Positions 48,284-59,601 of a stretch of DNA of 64,000 nucleotides are shown here, one piece after another. The stretch is from assembly GCF_021568905.1 (NCBI RefSeq), contig NZ_JAKGSB010000005.1:280027-344026 (forward strand). Direction: 5' to 3'. The notes beneath the pieces are model-generated. The model did not search any database, was not told the DNA's origin, and worked only from the letters and a program-made list of their open reading frames with translations. This DNA is from Zavarzinia marina (GTDB lineage: Bacteria; Pseudomonadota; Alphaproteobacteria; Zavarziniales; Zavarziniaceae). Both the position numbers and the translations under genes were made by a program. Every line of letters starts with the position of its first letter. The stretch's first letter is position 1.

Positions 48284-48760
48284 ATGAACGCCGACAGCTG
48301 TTCGATGCTCTTCAAGCACGGCCTTCTGGCCGTGCTTGTCGCGCTCATATCCGGTTTCTTCCTGATCTTCACCATGATCGGGGAGATATCCTTCTCGCCC
48401 CTGCCCTTCGGCATCCCGATCGAGATGCCCGGCACGGCCGCCGGGTGGCGGACCGTCCATCTCGGCATGATGCTGAACGGCTTCATGGCCCTGCTGTTCG
48501 GTGCCGTGCTGCGTCACCTCGAATTCGACGGCAATGCGCCGAAGCGCGTCGCCTGGTTCACGGTGATCGCGGTCTGGGGCAATTTCTGCTTCTACCTGTT
48601 CGGCATGTTCGCGCCGAACCACGGCGTCACCATGGGCGGCAACCGGCTCGGCGAGGGCAATCTGGCGGGCGCGCTCGCCTTCTTGCCGGCACTGGTCGGC
48701 GCCGTCACGCTGATCGTCGCCGTCGTCGTCATGCTGCGGGGCAGGATCGTGCGGCGCTGA
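48284..48760 (+). CDS. Small four-helix membrane protein similar to styrene oxide isomerase
   Basis: A 158-residue protein with four membrane segments. From memory of StyC, it shares EMPGTAAGWRTVHLGMMLNG (StyC HVPGSPEGWARAHSGPALNG), WGNFCFYLF (WANVGFYFF) and APNHGVTMGGNRLGEGNL (SPNRGLTFGPNQFGPGDI). His59 and Asn65 occupy the places of StyC His58 (haem ligand) and Asn64, and Tyr104 that of Tyr103; the StyC Asp95 position is Ala96. StyC rearranges epoxides to aldehydes. It closes the plus-strand block, 13 bases after the DUF1329 gene, and a terminator follows. Similarity is moderate; activity needs testing. Confidence 0.75.
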   Translation: MNADSCSMLFKHGLLAVLVALISGFFLIFTMIGEISFSPLPFGIPIEMPGTAAGWRTVHLGMMLNGFMALLFGAVLRHLEFDGNAPKRVAWFTVIAVWGNFCFYLFGMFAPNHGVTMGGNRLGEGNLAGALAFLPALVGAVTLIVAVVVMLRGRIVRR

Positions 48761-48792
48761 GCCCCGCCTCGATCATCGCCGGTACGAAAAAG

Positions 48793-48818
48793 AACCGCCG
48801 GAGCAAGCTCCGGCGGTT
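48793..48818. terminator. Bidirectional terminator
   Basis: Perfect 12-bp stem (AACCGCCGGAGC, 48793-48804, complement 48807-48818) with a minimal loop, flanked by A-rich DNA on the left and TGAGTTT on the right. It lies between the converging isomerase-like and ferredoxin genes. Confidence 0.8.
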
Positions 48819-48858
48819 TGAGTTTGAGGCGGCGGGAGGACCGCCTCGGGGAAACGCG

Positions 48859-49212
48859 TCAGACCAGGCCGACGACCCGCACAACGATGCCGTCGAGGCG
48901 TTCGTCCACGGGAATCTGGCAGGCAAGGCGTGTCGCCGGATCGTCGTTGGCCAGGAAGTTCAGCATTTCGGTCTCGACCACCTTCGCCGGCGGCAACTGG
49001 CCCTCGGACAATTGGACGACGAGACAGGTGCCGCAGACGCAATTGCCGCCGCAATCGCCCTCGATGCCCGGAATGCCGTTCGATACGGCCACCTGCATCA
49101 GGGATTTGCAGGGCGGGCTCGAGACACAGCGCCTGCTGCCGTCGTTCAGGATGAAGGTGATCTTCACCTGGGATTCGTCGTCGCGCGGATCTTCCTTGGC
49201 GGCCGTTACCAT
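48859..49212 (-). CDS. 2Fe-2S ferredoxin, putidaredoxin/adrenodoxin type
   Basis: A 117-residue ferredoxin with cluster ligands C54, C60, C63 and C98 (GDCGGNCVCGTC and RLACQI), the Cx5Cx2C...C arrangement. The ATG at 49212 follows GAGGGGAGGAAC. It is transcribed alone. It could carry electrons to an oxygenase here, although each Tmo operon already has its own Rieske ferredoxin. Confidence 0.92.
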   Translation of the reverse strand: MVTAAKEDPRDDESQVKITFILNDGSRRCVSSPPCKSLMQVAVSNGIPGIEGDCGGNCVCGTCLVVQLSEGQLPPAKVVETEMLNFLANDDPATRLACQIPVDERLDGIVVRVVGLV

Positions 49213-49353
49213 CGGTTCCTCCCCTCGGTCGTGCTCATCGTCCGGATTCTTGCCGGGGCACAATCTCGGGACGCCGATCTATTGATCGGGTTTCGTCATC
49301 TTCGGCGCCGATAGCATGGTGGTGAAGGACATCCAGGGAACAGGAAACGGACA

Positions 49354-50823
49354 GTGACAGCCATTTCGCCAGAGCCGCGCGTCGCGCCCGCCGCCGCCGC
49401 CAACACCGCCGGGGAACTCGCCGAGCTGGAGCGTGCCTTCGCCCTGCAGACGAAAGCCTTCGCCGCCGACAGTAATCCGGACCGTGGCACGCGCGACGAG
49501 CGGCTGAGCCGCCTCGGCCGGGCGATCGAGGAAAACCGCCGGCGCATCGTCGACGCGGTGATCAGCGACTTCGGCTGCCGCGCGCCCGAGGAAGTGCGCC
49601 TGACCGAGATCGTCTCCAGCCTGGCGCAGGTCGCCTACGCCCGCCGTCACCTCGCCAGATGGATGCGGCCGCGCCGGCGCTCGACCTCCATGTGGTTCCA
49701 GCCGGGCACCGGCAAGGTCGTCTGTCAGCCGATCGGCGTCGTCGGGGTCATGGCGCCCTGGAACCTGCCCTTCAATCTGGCCATCGCGCCGGCCATCGGC
49801 GCCATCGCGGCCGGCAACCGGGCCGTCGTGAAGATCTCCGAGGCGACACCGGCGACCGGCGAGGTAACGCGGGAGATTATGGCGGCCCATATGGATGCCT
49901 CGGAACTGGCGGTGATCCTCGGCGATGCCGACGTCTCGCGCGCCTTCGCCGCCAAGCCGTGGAACCATCTGCTGTTCACCGGATCCACCGCCGTCGGCCG
50001 TCATGTCGCGCTGGCGGCGGCCCGCAATCTCGTGCCCGTCACCCTGGAACTCGGCGGCAAGAGCCCGGTCGTCGTCGACCGTGACTTCCCGATCGAGGAA
50101 GCCGCCAGCCGCCTGCTCTGGGGAAAATCGTTCAATGCCGGGCAGATCTGCGTCGCCCCCGACTACGCCTTCGTCCCGCGCGAGAAGGTCGGTCCCTTCA
50201 CCGACGCCTTCATCGCCCATGCCCGCAAACGCTTTCCCGGCGGGCCTATGGACGGCGCCTTCACCTCGGTGATCGACGATCGCGGCGTCGCCCGGCTGGA
50301 GGCGATGCTGGGCGCGGCGAGACAGGCCGGCGCCGCCGTCCATTCCCTCGGCGAGGCGAGCGAGGAGACGCGGCGCGCCCGCAAGGTGCCGCTGTCGGTC
50401 GTCGTCGATCCGCCGCGCGATTCGAGCATCATGACCGAGGAAATCTTCGGACCGCTGCTGGTCGTGCTCAGCTACGATTCGATGGACGAGGCGATCGCCT
50501 TCATCCGCTCGCGCGAGAATCCGCTCGGGCTCTATTACTTCGGCCATGATGCCGGCGCGCGCCGGCGCCTGCTGTCCGAGACCTTGTCGGGCGGGGTCGC
50601 GATCAACGACGTCATGCTGCAATACCTGCAGGTCGACCTGCCGTTCGGCGGTGTCGGCGCCAGTGGCATCGGGCGCTATCACGGGCCGGAAGGCTTCGAC
50701 ACCTTCTCGCACCACCGGGCGGTCTTCACCCAGCGAAGCATCGCCGGCATCACCGGCCTGAAGTTCCTCTATCCGCCCTATGGCGCGATCGGCCGCCGCC
50801 TGATCGCCATGATGGGCGGTTGA
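49354..50823 (+). CDS. Aldehyde dehydrogenase (coniferyl/long-chain aldehyde type)
   Basis: A 489-residue NAD(P)-dependent enzyme. Catalytic Cys in SFNAGQICVAPDYAF, general base Glu in VTLELGGKSPVVV, and PWNLPFNLAIAP binds the cofactor. The short C-terminal region and SPxxxxDRDFP block match the class 3-like coniferyl-aldehyde dehydrogenase group. The start is GTG with AGGAAACGG upstream. Its place beside an isomerase-like gene fits oxidation of an aldehyde formed from an epoxide. Confidence 0.93.
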   Translation: MTAISPEPRVAPAAAANTAGELAELERAFALQTKAFAADSNPDRGTRDERLSRLGRAIEENRRRIVDAVISDFGCRAPEEVRLTEIVSSLAQVAYARRHLARWMRPRRRSTSMWFQPGTGKVVCQPIGVVGVMAPWNLPFNLAIAPAIGAIAAGNRAVVKISEATPATGEVTREIMAAHMDASELAVILGDADVSRAFAAKPWNHLLFTGSTAVGRHVALAAARNLVPVTLELGGKSPVVVDRDFPIEEAASRLLWGKSFNAGQICVAPDYAFVPREKVGPFTDAFIAHARKRFPGGPMDGAFTSVIDDRGVARLEAMLGAARQAGAAVHSLGEASEETRRARKVPLSVVVDPPRDSSIMTEEIFGPLLVVLSYDSMDEAIAFIRSRENPLGLYYFGHDAGARRRLLSETLSGGVAINDVMLQYLQVDLPFGGVGASGIGRYHGPEGFDTFSHHRAVFTQRSIAGITGLKFLYPPYGAIGRRLIAMMGG

Positions 50824-50888
50824 CGGTGGGCCTGGCGCAGCCGCGCGCGGAACGTCCGCGCGCCTGCGGGTGGCGCGCCTCGGTCGCC

Positions 50889-52664
<1,776 letters not shown>

Positions 52665-52823
52665 GTTGTTTCCCCCCTTTTATCGTTATGGGGCTCTCGT
52701 ATTTCGGAGCCTTACTTGACTGGGATCATAACATCGCCAATCGCGGTGAATGGCGGGATTGGCTCCGCTTCAGTGTTTCAAGGCAATGCTTTGTCCCGGG
52801 GATGAACACATAAACATTCAATG

Positions 52824-52874
52824 CGGTGGCGGATCCGGGGGGCGGCGGACCCGGCGCGCCCGGATCCGCCACCG
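52824..52874 (-). terminator. Large hairpin ending tmo operon 1
   Basis: Perfect 16-bp inverted repeat (52824-52839 and 52859-52874, arm CGGTGGCGGATCCGGG) with a 19-base loop, immediately past the tmoE1 stop. No clear T-run follows, but ATTGAATGTTT is AT-rich. Confidence 0.7.
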
Positions 52875-52877
52875 TCC

Positions 52878-53870
52878 TCAGTCGCGCAGGCCGAGGCCGC
52901 GCTGGAAGGCCAGCATGTTCTCGATGGCCGCCTCGCCGCCGTCGCTTTCCTTCAGGGCACCGCAATAGGCGCGGATCGCCTCTTCCGCCTTCGGCGTCCA
53001 GGCCGCCACGCGGCCGCGCAGCCATTCGCGGTTGCCGTCGACCGCCAGCGCCATTTCGACCAGGCGCGAGGCCCAGCGGCGGTGGCGTTCGGCGTCGCGC
53101 ATCTGGGCCTGCGACAGCAGGCTGTAGAGCGTGTCGTTGTTGCTGCGCGCGACGTCCGCGAGGGTGCCGAGCAGGGCTTCCTCGACCGCGGGCTTCAGCA
53201 CCAGGTTGAAGACGACGAAGGACTCGGCCCAGTCCCAGACCACCAGCCCCTCCTCGAGCAGGCGGCGGAAGCCCTGCCACTGGGGATCGTCCTCCCAATG
53301 GGCGCGTTCGTTCTTGCCGAAGCCGAGGTCGGGCCGCGCCTTGCTGAGTTCGACCGTCCGATAGCAGGTATGGGTGACCCAGCGGAGCGAATCGGCGGAC
53401 TGCAGATAGAGGCAGGTGGTGATGGTGCTGGCCGGCGCCATCTGGGCGACATAGGCCGAGCCCATCTGGAGACCGTGATAGAGATAGCGCGCGGGGGTAT
53501 AGAAGGCGGTCAGGGTCTCGATCCATTCGTTCGGGATCATCTCGTCGTGGCCGCGGTCGCTGAACTGGTCGAACAGGCCGCCGACATAGGCTTCCTGGCC
53601 GTCCTGCAGGATATTGTAGGTGCGGTAGACGAGCTGGTCCGGATCCTGGAACAGGTCCCAGTCGGGGTGCTTCAGCGGGCTCTCGTTGCAATATTTGCGG
53701 TACCAGTCGTTCATCGGCAGGTCGGGATCCAGCTCCCACGGCACGTCCGGGTTCCGGCGGCGGTAGTGCAGGCGCGTGCTGACGATGTCGTATTCGCTGG
53801 GCCGCTTGCGGCGGTCGGCCAGATGCGACCAGGTCTTCAGCGGCTTCAGGGGCTCGGGGGTGGCGGTCAT
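52878..53870 (-). CDS. tmoE: Diiron monooxygenase hydroxylase beta subunit, operon 1 (TmoE type)
   Basis: A 330-residue protein of the ferritin-like beta subunit group, which supports the alpha subunit but has no diiron centre. Family blocks are KTWSHLADRRKRPSEYDIVS, RTYNILQDGQEAYV, YTPARYLYHGLQMGSAYVAQ and the ASTITTCLYLQSADSLRWV region. Last gene of the five-gene operon. Confidence 0.93.
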   Translation of the reverse strand: MTATPEPLKPLKTWSHLADRRKRPSEYDIVSTRLHYRRRNPDVPWELDPDLPMNDWYRKYCNESPLKHPDWDLFQDPDQLVYRTYNILQDGQEAYVGGLFDQFSDRGHDEMIPNEWIETLTAFYTPARYLYHGLQMGSAYVAQMAPASTITTCLYLQSADSLRWVTHTCYRTVELSKARPDLGFGKNERAHWEDDPQWQGFRRLLEEGLVVWDWAESFVVFNLVLKPAVEEALLGTLADVARSNNDTLYSLLSQAQMRDAERHRRWASRLVEMALAVDGNREWLRGRVAAWTPKAEEAIRAYCGALKESDGGEAAIENMLAFQRGLGLRD

Positions 53871-53898
53871 GGCGTTCTCCTCCCGGGAGTTCGTTCTG

Positions 53899-54216
53899 TC
53901 AGATGTGTTTCGCGAGATAGAAGCGGATGCGGTCGGGCGAGGTGTCGATCTGTCCGGAGAAGGAGCCGAGGTTGATCTCGATCTCGCGCATCTGGAACGG
54001 ACGGCCCAGGGCCTCCTCCATCGAGGCGCGGGTCAGGATGCATTCGCCGTCGCATTCGATGCGGACATAGGCCGTACGGTCCTCGATGTGGATTTCCTTG
54101 CCCGGATTGTCGTCCTCCACCGCGAGGATCGCGGCCTGCGCCACTTCGCCCGCCCGCAGGATGGGGCCGACGCGGTTGTTGCGGTAGCCGTCGCCGGCCT
54201 TGTCGTGACTTGTCAT
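53899..54216 (-). CDS. tmoD: Monooxygenase effector/coupling protein, operon 1 (TmoD/MmoB type)
   Basis: A 105-residue cofactor-less protein that binds the hydroxylase and tunes turnover. Typical blocks are [49 protein letters not shown] and [12 protein letters not shown]. The ATG at 54216 is used because the frame upstream is a shadow of tmoC. Confidence 0.93.
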   Translation of the reverse strand: MTSHDKAGDGYRNNRVGPILRAGEVAQAAILAVEDDNPGKEIHIEDRTAYVRIECDGECILTRASMEEALGRPFQMREIEINLGSFSGQIDTSPDRIRFYLAKHI

Positions 54217-54230
54217 GTTTCTCTCCCGCG

Positions 54231-54569
54231 TCAGGTGTGCGATTTGCAGGGCTCGACGCCGGCCACGTCGACGAAGATGTCCTCGCCGTCGATCCGGACC
54301 GGGTATTCGGCGATGCGGCAGTCCGTCGGGTTCAGGCCCTGGCCGGTCTCGCTGTCGAACTGCCAGAGATGGGCCTTGCAGGTGATCACCCCGCCCTCGA
54401 AGCTGCCGTCGATGAGCGCGATCTCCTGATGCGGGCACATCGACTGGAACGCCTTGATCCGGCCGCCCTCGATGCAGACGACAAGGACGTCGCGGCCGTC
54501 CGATGCCGTGAATTCCTCCATCTCGCCTTCCCAGACATCGTCGAGCGAGCAGATTTTCTCGAACGCCAT
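54231..54569 (-). CDS. tmoC: Rieske-type ferredoxin, operon 1 (TmoC)
   Basis: A 112-residue Rieske protein. Cluster ligands C45, H47 (MCPHQ) and C64, H67 (CKAHLW) have exactly the positions known for T4moC. It passes electrons from a reductase (not in this window) to the hydroxylase. Confidence 0.95.
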   Translation of the reverse strand: MAFEKICSLDDVWEGEMEEFTASDGRDVLVVCIEGGRIKAFQSMCPHQEIALIDGSFEGGVITCKAHLWQFDSETGQGLNPTDCRIAEYPVRIDGEDIFVDVAGVEPCKSHT

Positions 54570-54589
54570 GCGCGTCTCTCTCGCCTCGG

Positions 54590-54850
54590 TCAGATGTCGG
54601 AAAAGATGACGTCGATGGTTTCGGTCGGCATCAGGCCGGTGTTCTTCACCAGCATCTCGCGCGGGTAGAGTTCGCCCGTCGAATGACGGCGGATGCGCAG
54701 GACCTTGCCGGGTCGGGGCGCGACGCGCCGGTCGATCGAATGCACGGCGCAGGCGGATGCCACTTCATCCATGGTCGCGCCGTCGTCGACGACCACGAGC
54801 TGAACGACGAAATCACCCTCGAAATTCGAAGAAAGCGGAAACAGTGCCAT
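54590..54850 (-). CDS. tmoB: Hydroxylase gamma subunit, operon 1 (TmoB type)
   Basis: An 86-residue ubiquitin-like subunit starting [21 protein letters not shown], with [13 protein letters not shown] and a C-terminal [11 protein letters not shown]. Size and place between A and C match TmoB. Confidence 0.92.
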   Translation of the reverse strand: MALFPLSSNFEGDFVVQLVVVDDGATMDEVASACAVHSIDRRVAPRPGKVLRIRRHSTGELYPREMLVKNTGLMPTETIDVIFSDI

Positions 54851-54903
54851 GGTTCCTCCCCTTTATGGCAATGGGGGAGGGGCGTTGCCCCTCCCGTTGC
54901 GCC

Positions 54904-56397
54904 TTACTCGGCGGCTTGCTGCTTGCCGACGCCGGCCCAGGCGTAGTTATGCGCGTCGGAGCCGATCTCGCCCGGCGCCAGACCCATGTAGAGCAGCGCG
55001 CCCGCCAGGTTCTGCGGCTGGATCTCGCCCGCCAGGAAGCGGTCGACGACGCTCATGTGGCCCTTGTAACGCTCCGGATCCTGCTGGAAGCACCAGCGGT
55101 CGACCTCGGAACCGAAGTGGTAGAGACGGCCCTCGTGGACGAGCTGGTAATCCTTCACATTCCAGCCGTCGCCCGGCGCGCCGACCACCGGCAGGTTGCA
55201 CATGTTGCAGATGGTGGGCAGCGTCTCGGGCAGGGTCAGATCCTCGCGGCCCTTCTGCAGGTTCTCGGTGATCACGTCCCAGCAGCGGCCGAAGGTCGCG
55301 TTCCAGCCCGGATATTTGCTCTCCAGCCATTCGCGCTCCTCGGGCGAGGCGCCGGCGGCCGGGTTCCACCACACCGTCGGGCGCCAGTACCAGACGCCCA
55401 TGTGCATGCCGTGGTGGGTCTCGTCGAGGGCGCGGATGAATTCGTCCCAGTACCAGGGCAGGTCGAGGCCGAGATCGTTCAGCTGGCGCTCGAACTGACC
55501 GATGATCCACTCCTGCATGAATTCCTTGAACGACTGCTTGCGGTGCTCCAGCGGGGTGTAATAGTCGAGGATCGGGCCGGTCAGCACCGAGAACAGTTTC
55601 CATGCCCGCCAGAAGATGACGTCGATCATCTTCTGCGCCTCGTCCTTCTTGCCGTTCTCGATCAGGATCTTCAGGACCGGGCCGCCCTGCTGGGCGTGGC
55701 GGGATTCGTCGGTCTGGATCGAGGAGATCAGGCTGGCGAACGTGTGGTCACCGGCTTCGGCGGCGTCGGCCGCGAGGCCGAGGAACTGCATGTTGGTGAA
55801 GCCGGTCTCGAAGGCGAAGGTCAGCATGATGGCGACGCTGACGGAATCGCGCGTGAACATCATGTCGTCGAACATGTGGCGCGCGGCGACCGCGGCCCAT
55901 TCGTTGGTGTGCATGGCCTTGTAGGCCCAGTCCCACTGGCGGCTGCGCTTGGTGTGCTCGTGCGGGAAGAAGAGCTGGATCTGGCCGTGGCGCATTTCGT
56001 CCAGCATGCCGAAGGTCGCCATGTTGCGGTTGCCCGGCGCGCGCGAGAAGCGGGCCATGCGGGCCTCCGCCGTGGCGGCGGCATATTCGGCGACGGCGAG
56101 CGCGCCGTAATGGGCCTGCAGGGTGCTGACCCAGCCCGGATCGGCGTCGTCGATGTAATTGGCGCGCTCCAGCGCGGCCTTCACCGAATAGGCGCCGGCG
56201 TCCTTCTCGCGCTGGGTCGCGACATAGTCGCTGTAGGTAACTTTATAGGGTTCGTCGAAGCTCTCCCAGGCCTCGGCAGGGATGCCGCGCGCGCCCGACA
56301 TCATCTCGGGAAAGAGTTCGGATTCGGGAACGTAGCGCGGGGTCCAGTTCGTCGTCCGGACGAGATCGTAATATTCGTTCGAAGCCAGCTTAGACAT
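54904..56397 (-). CDS. tmoA: Diiron monooxygenase hydroxylase alpha subunit, operon 1 (TmoA type)
   Basis: A 497-residue catalytic subunit. All six iron ligands lie at the T4MO positions: E104, E134 and H137 (LDEMRH), E197 (FAFETGF), E231 and H234 (TDESRH). Thr201, which assists O2 activation, is present. Pocket positions that control T4MO regiochemistry are L100, A103 and A107. The ATG at 56397 is the start; the extension to 56472 is not conserved. First gene of the operon, 93 bases downstream of a sigma-54 promoter. Confidence 0.96.
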   Translation of the reverse strand: MSKLASNEYYDLVRTTNWTPRYVPESELFPEMMSGARGIPAEAWESFDEPYKVTYSDYVATQREKDAGAYSVKAALERANYIDDADPGWVSTLQAHYGALAVAEYAAATAEARMARFSRAPGNRNMATFGMLDEMRHGQIQLFFPHEHTKRSRQWDWAYKAMHTNEWAAVAARHMFDDMMFTRDSVSVAIMLTFAFETGFTNMQFLGLAADAAEAGDHTFASLISSIQTDESRHAQQGGPVLKILIENGKKDEAQKMIDVIFWRAWKLFSVLTGPILDYYTPLEHRKQSFKEFMQEWIIGQFERQLNDLGLDLPWYWDEFIRALDETHHGMHMGVWYWRPTVWWNPAAGASPEEREWLESKYPGWNATFGRCWDVITENLQKGREDLTLPETLPTICNMCNLPVVGAPGDGWNVKDYQLVHEGRLYHFGSEVDRWCFQQDPERYKGHMSVVDRFLAGEIQPQNLAGALLYMGLAPGEIGSDAHNYAWAGVGKQQAAE

Positions 56398-56489
56398 TGC
56401 TGTTCCTCCCTGTTGGCCTTGTTCGTGGCCGGATACCGTCTTGGGCGTGGCGACGCATGGCGTCCGCGACACCGCTGCCCTCTGTTACA

Positions 56490-56504
56490 GCAACGATCGT
56501 GCCA
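56490..56504 (-). promoter_or_regulatory. Sigma-54 promoter of tmo operon 1
   Basis: On the minus strand TGGCACG-ATCG-TTGC matches the -24/-12 consensus perfectly, with exact GG-N10-GC spacing. Transcription should start about 12 bases downstream (near 56478), leaving an approximately 80-base leader. The 350 bases upstream (56505-56853) hold no other confident signal, though activator sites are expected there. Confidence 0.88.
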
Positions 56505-56853
56505 AGCGCCCGCGGAGGGCCTCCGGCAAGCCTCTCCGCGCGCCGCCGCCGCGCCGCCGGACCCTCCGCGCGACGCCTGTTGTTGCACTGCATCGCAGGG
56601 CGAACCGCCCGCCCCGGCAGAGATTCCATCGTCCGATGACACGGGCGGACGGTGTGAATTGTTGCGGCGCATTCCGACACCGCCGCCGGCCCGCCGCCGC
56701 ATGAGGCGAAACCGGTCCGGCACGGCCGGGCGCGGGGATTTGCTCTGTTCATGAAATCGGCGGACACCGCCGGAAGGCGCCGGCGATGCGATTTATCGAT
56801 TTCATGCAATGGCGCCCTCCACTTCTCGGTCCGCCCTTCGAAGACGGGGAGGA

Positions 56854-59601
56854 TCAGCGCAGGCCGATCACCCCCAGGGTCCTGGCGGTGCGGATGGCGT
56901 GCCGGCGGCCGCGCGCGGCGACCTTGTCGAAGATGCGCTGCCAGTACCATTTCACCGTGCTCTCGGCGATCGACAGGGCCGCCGCGATCTCGCCGTTCGA
57001 AAGGCCGTCGTCGGCGAGGCGCAGGATCTCGATCTCGCGTCCGGTCAGCGGTTCGCAGAGCGCGGCGCCCTCCGCATCGGCGACGGCGTGGCGCCTGGTC
57101 CCGTCGGCGCCGATCGCCGCCAGGATGGCGCCGGCGTAATCGGCGACGGCGGGATGCGCGTCGCGAAGCTGATTGCGCACCACGGTCAGCACCGGGGCGA
57201 GAACCGGTCCCTGATCGGCGAAACTGCGGACGAAGCGGGCATGGGTCATGGCCTTGAGCACGTCGACCAGCAGGCGCTGAGCCCCCTCGACGTCGCCGTC
57301 GCGGACCAGGGCCCGGGCCAGCAGGGCGGCGATGGCGGCGACGCTGGCCTTGGCCTGGCGATGGGTCGCGAAGCGCAGCCAGCGCTGCAGGATCGCCGCC
57401 GCCGCCCGCGCCTTGCCGGCCGCGATCAGCCGCTCGCAATGGACGAGGGCGGCGGTCTCGTGCCGGCTGCTCGGCTGCGCGATCGACCAGGGATCGTCGA
57501 ATTCGGCGGGCAGCGGCGACAGGTCCAGGGTATCGATGCCCCGGGCGAAGAAGGGATCGAGCGCGGCCAGCCGGAACCGCTGCAGCAGGACCAGGCCCTT
57601 GAAACGGTCGAAGCCGAACTGAGTTGCGGCGCAGTCGGCCTCGTCCAGCAGGGCCCCGACCTGGGCGAAGTCGCGGTCGATGAATGCCAGCCGGATCGAG
57701 GTGAAGAAGGCCTCCATCATGTTGTCGACGAAGCCCAGCTCCTTGCTGAGGGGCAGATAGCCGGCCAGCAGGCGCCGCGCCTCGGCGACGTCGCCGCGCT
57801 CGTAGGCGATCGAGGCGAGGAGGGAAGTCGGCATCGATGCCAGCGGCGTGAAGGCGCCATGCAGCTTCACCGCCATGGCGAGCGAGCGGTCGAGCACGGT
57901 GACCGCCTCGTCCAGACGGCCGCAGCGCTGGAGCGAACGGCCGACGATCGAATCGTGAAACACGGTGCCGTAGAAGGCGCCGTGGCGCATGAACATCTCG
58001 CGCACTTCCTCGGCCCGGGACATGACCAGATCGAAGCGGAAGAATTCGCGGTCGGTCAGGATCTGCGCCGACAGCGAGGAGGCATACATGAACATGTCGT
58101 TGCTGTAGCGGGACTCGAGCCAGGCCTGGGCGTCGGCGCGGGCGCCGGCATTGTCGTCGTTCAGCAGCTTCAGCATCATTTCCCGATGGGACAGTTTCTC
58201 GCGCAGATAGGCGAGATCGGGGCCGCCGCCGCTGCCCGCCGCCCGTTCGGTCAGGGTCTGGACCGCGATCCGGGCATCGCGGAGGTCCGCCTCCGCCTCG
58301 CGAAAGCGCCAGCGCAACTCGCTCTGCCAGGCGCGGTCCAGCAGCAGGCGGGGCAGGCGGCGGATATGGGCGTCGGAAAGGCGCCGGGCATAGCTCTCCA
58401 GGGTCATGGCACGGCCGGCGGAGAACAGGGCATCGCTGCCCTCGTCTAGCAGCTGGCCGGCGAATTCGTGATCGCCCGAGGCGAAGGCATGACCGATCGC
58501 CTCGGTGATCATGCCGTTGTCGAACAGCCAGCGCGCGGCGGTGCGGTGCAGATGCGGCACGCGCTCGCGGTGCAGTTCCGTCAGCTTGCGGCGCAGATAG
58601 TCGTTGAACAGGTGGTGATAGCGGAACCACATGCGTTCATCGTCCAGCGGCACCAGGAACAGGTTCCACTGCTCGATATAGTCGAGGCTCTCGAAATTGC
58701 GGGCGCCGGGGTTGACGGCGTTGCACAGGTCCAGGGTGAAGCGTTCGAGGATCGCGGTGTTCAGCAGGAAATCCCGCACCGCCTCCGGATGCTTCTGGAA
58801 CACTTCGTCCGAGATGAAGCCGTCGATCCGCTTGTTGGTGCCCGAGAAGGCGTTGATGAAATGGCCCTTGTCCGCCTCGTTGGCGAGCGCGATCGAGGCG
58901 AGCTGGAGCCCGGCCACCCAGCCCTCGGTCTTCTGGCGCAGAAGGTCGCTCTGGTTCTCGGTGACGTCGCCGTGGCCCCAGAGGCGCAGCACGCGCTGGG
59001 TCTCGTCCGGGTCGAACTGCAGGTCCTGGAAGGTCAGCTCCCGCACCAGGCCCAGCATGCGCAGGCGCGCGATGGAGAGGTTGTGCTGGTTGCGCGAGGC
59101 GATGAGGAAGCGCAGATGCTGCGTGTTCGCTTCGAGCAGGAGGTTCATCAACTCGACGACGCGGGCGTCGGTGATGCAGTGATAATCGTCGAGGAAGACG
59201 ACCATGTCCTGGCGCAGGTCCGCGATCTCGTTCAGCAGGGTCCGCTGCAGCACCGCTTCGGGCGGCATCAGGCCGGTCTCCAGCAGGATCGCCGTCGCGG
59301 TGCAGGCGTTGGGCGCCGCCATCCGCAGCGCCGAGACCAGAAGCGCGATCAGGCCCGTGGTATCGTTGTCGGCATAGTCGAGGCTGGCCCAGCCGGCGGC
59401 CTGGCCGCGCTGGCGGCAGTCGTGGAAGGCCTGGACCATCGCCGTCGTCTTGCCCGAACCGGCGGGCGCCGTGATCAAGGTAATCGGCATGGTCGCGTCC
59501 GGGTTTATCGAACCCGTGACCCGTGCCCTGCTGATGGTCCGCTCGTCGTTGTTCGGCGGCTGTAACTTCGTCTTCCGGATGAAGACACGGGAAGATTGCA
59601 T
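56854..59601 (-). CDS. MalT-type LuxR regulator between the two tmo operons
   Basis: A 915-residue STAND ATPase regulator. Walker A in LITAPAGSGKTTAMVQAF, Walker B in VVFLDDYHCI, a long helical sensor, and a C-terminal LuxR HTH (LTGREIEILRLADDGLSNGE and AESTVKWYWQRIFDKVAA). It shares layout with 38482-41256 but is clearly a diverged paralogue. It is divergent from tmo operon 2 across about 380 bases and is the likely regulator of that operon. Confidence 0.92.
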   Translation of the reverse strand: MQSSRVFIRKTKLQPPNNDERTISRARVTGSINPDATMPITLITAPAGSGKTTAMVQAFHDCRQRGQAAGWASLDYADNDTTGLIALLVSALRMAAPNACTATAILLETGLMPPEAVLQRTLLNEIADLRQDMVVFLDDYHCITDARVVELMNLLLEANTQHLRFLIASRNQHNLSIARLRMLGLVRELTFQDLQFDPDETQRVLRLWGHGDVTENQSDLLRQKTEGWVAGLQLASIALANEADKGHFINAFSGTNKRIDGFISDEVFQKHPEAVRDFLLNTAILERFTLDLCNAVNPGARNFESLDYIEQWNLFLVPLDDERMWFRYHHLFNDYLRRKLTELHRERVPHLHRTAARWLFDNGMITEAIGHAFASGDHEFAGQLLDEGSDALFSAGRAMTLESYARRLSDAHIRRLPRLLLDRAWQSELRWRFREAEADLRDARIAVQTLTERAAGSGGGPDLAYLREKLSHREMMLKLLNDDNAGARADAQAWLESRYSNDMFMYASSLSAQILTDREFFRFDLVMSRAEEVREMFMRHGAFYGTVFHDSIVGRSLQRCGRLDEAVTVLDRSLAMAVKLHGAFTPLASMPTSLLASIAYERGDVAEARRLLAGYLPLSKELGFVDNMMEAFFTSIRLAFIDRDFAQVGALLDEADCAATQFGFDRFKGLVLLQRFRLAALDPFFARGIDTLDLSPLPAEFDDPWSIAQPSSRHETAALVHCERLIAAGKARAAAAILQRWLRFATHRQAKASVAAIAALLARALVRDGDVEGAQRLLVDVLKAMTHARFVRSFADQGPVLAPVLTVVRNQLRDAHPAVADYAGAILAAIGADGTRRHAVADAEGAALCEPLTGREIEILRLADDGLSNGEIAAALSIAESTVKWYWQRIFDKVAARGRRHAIRTARTLGVIGLR

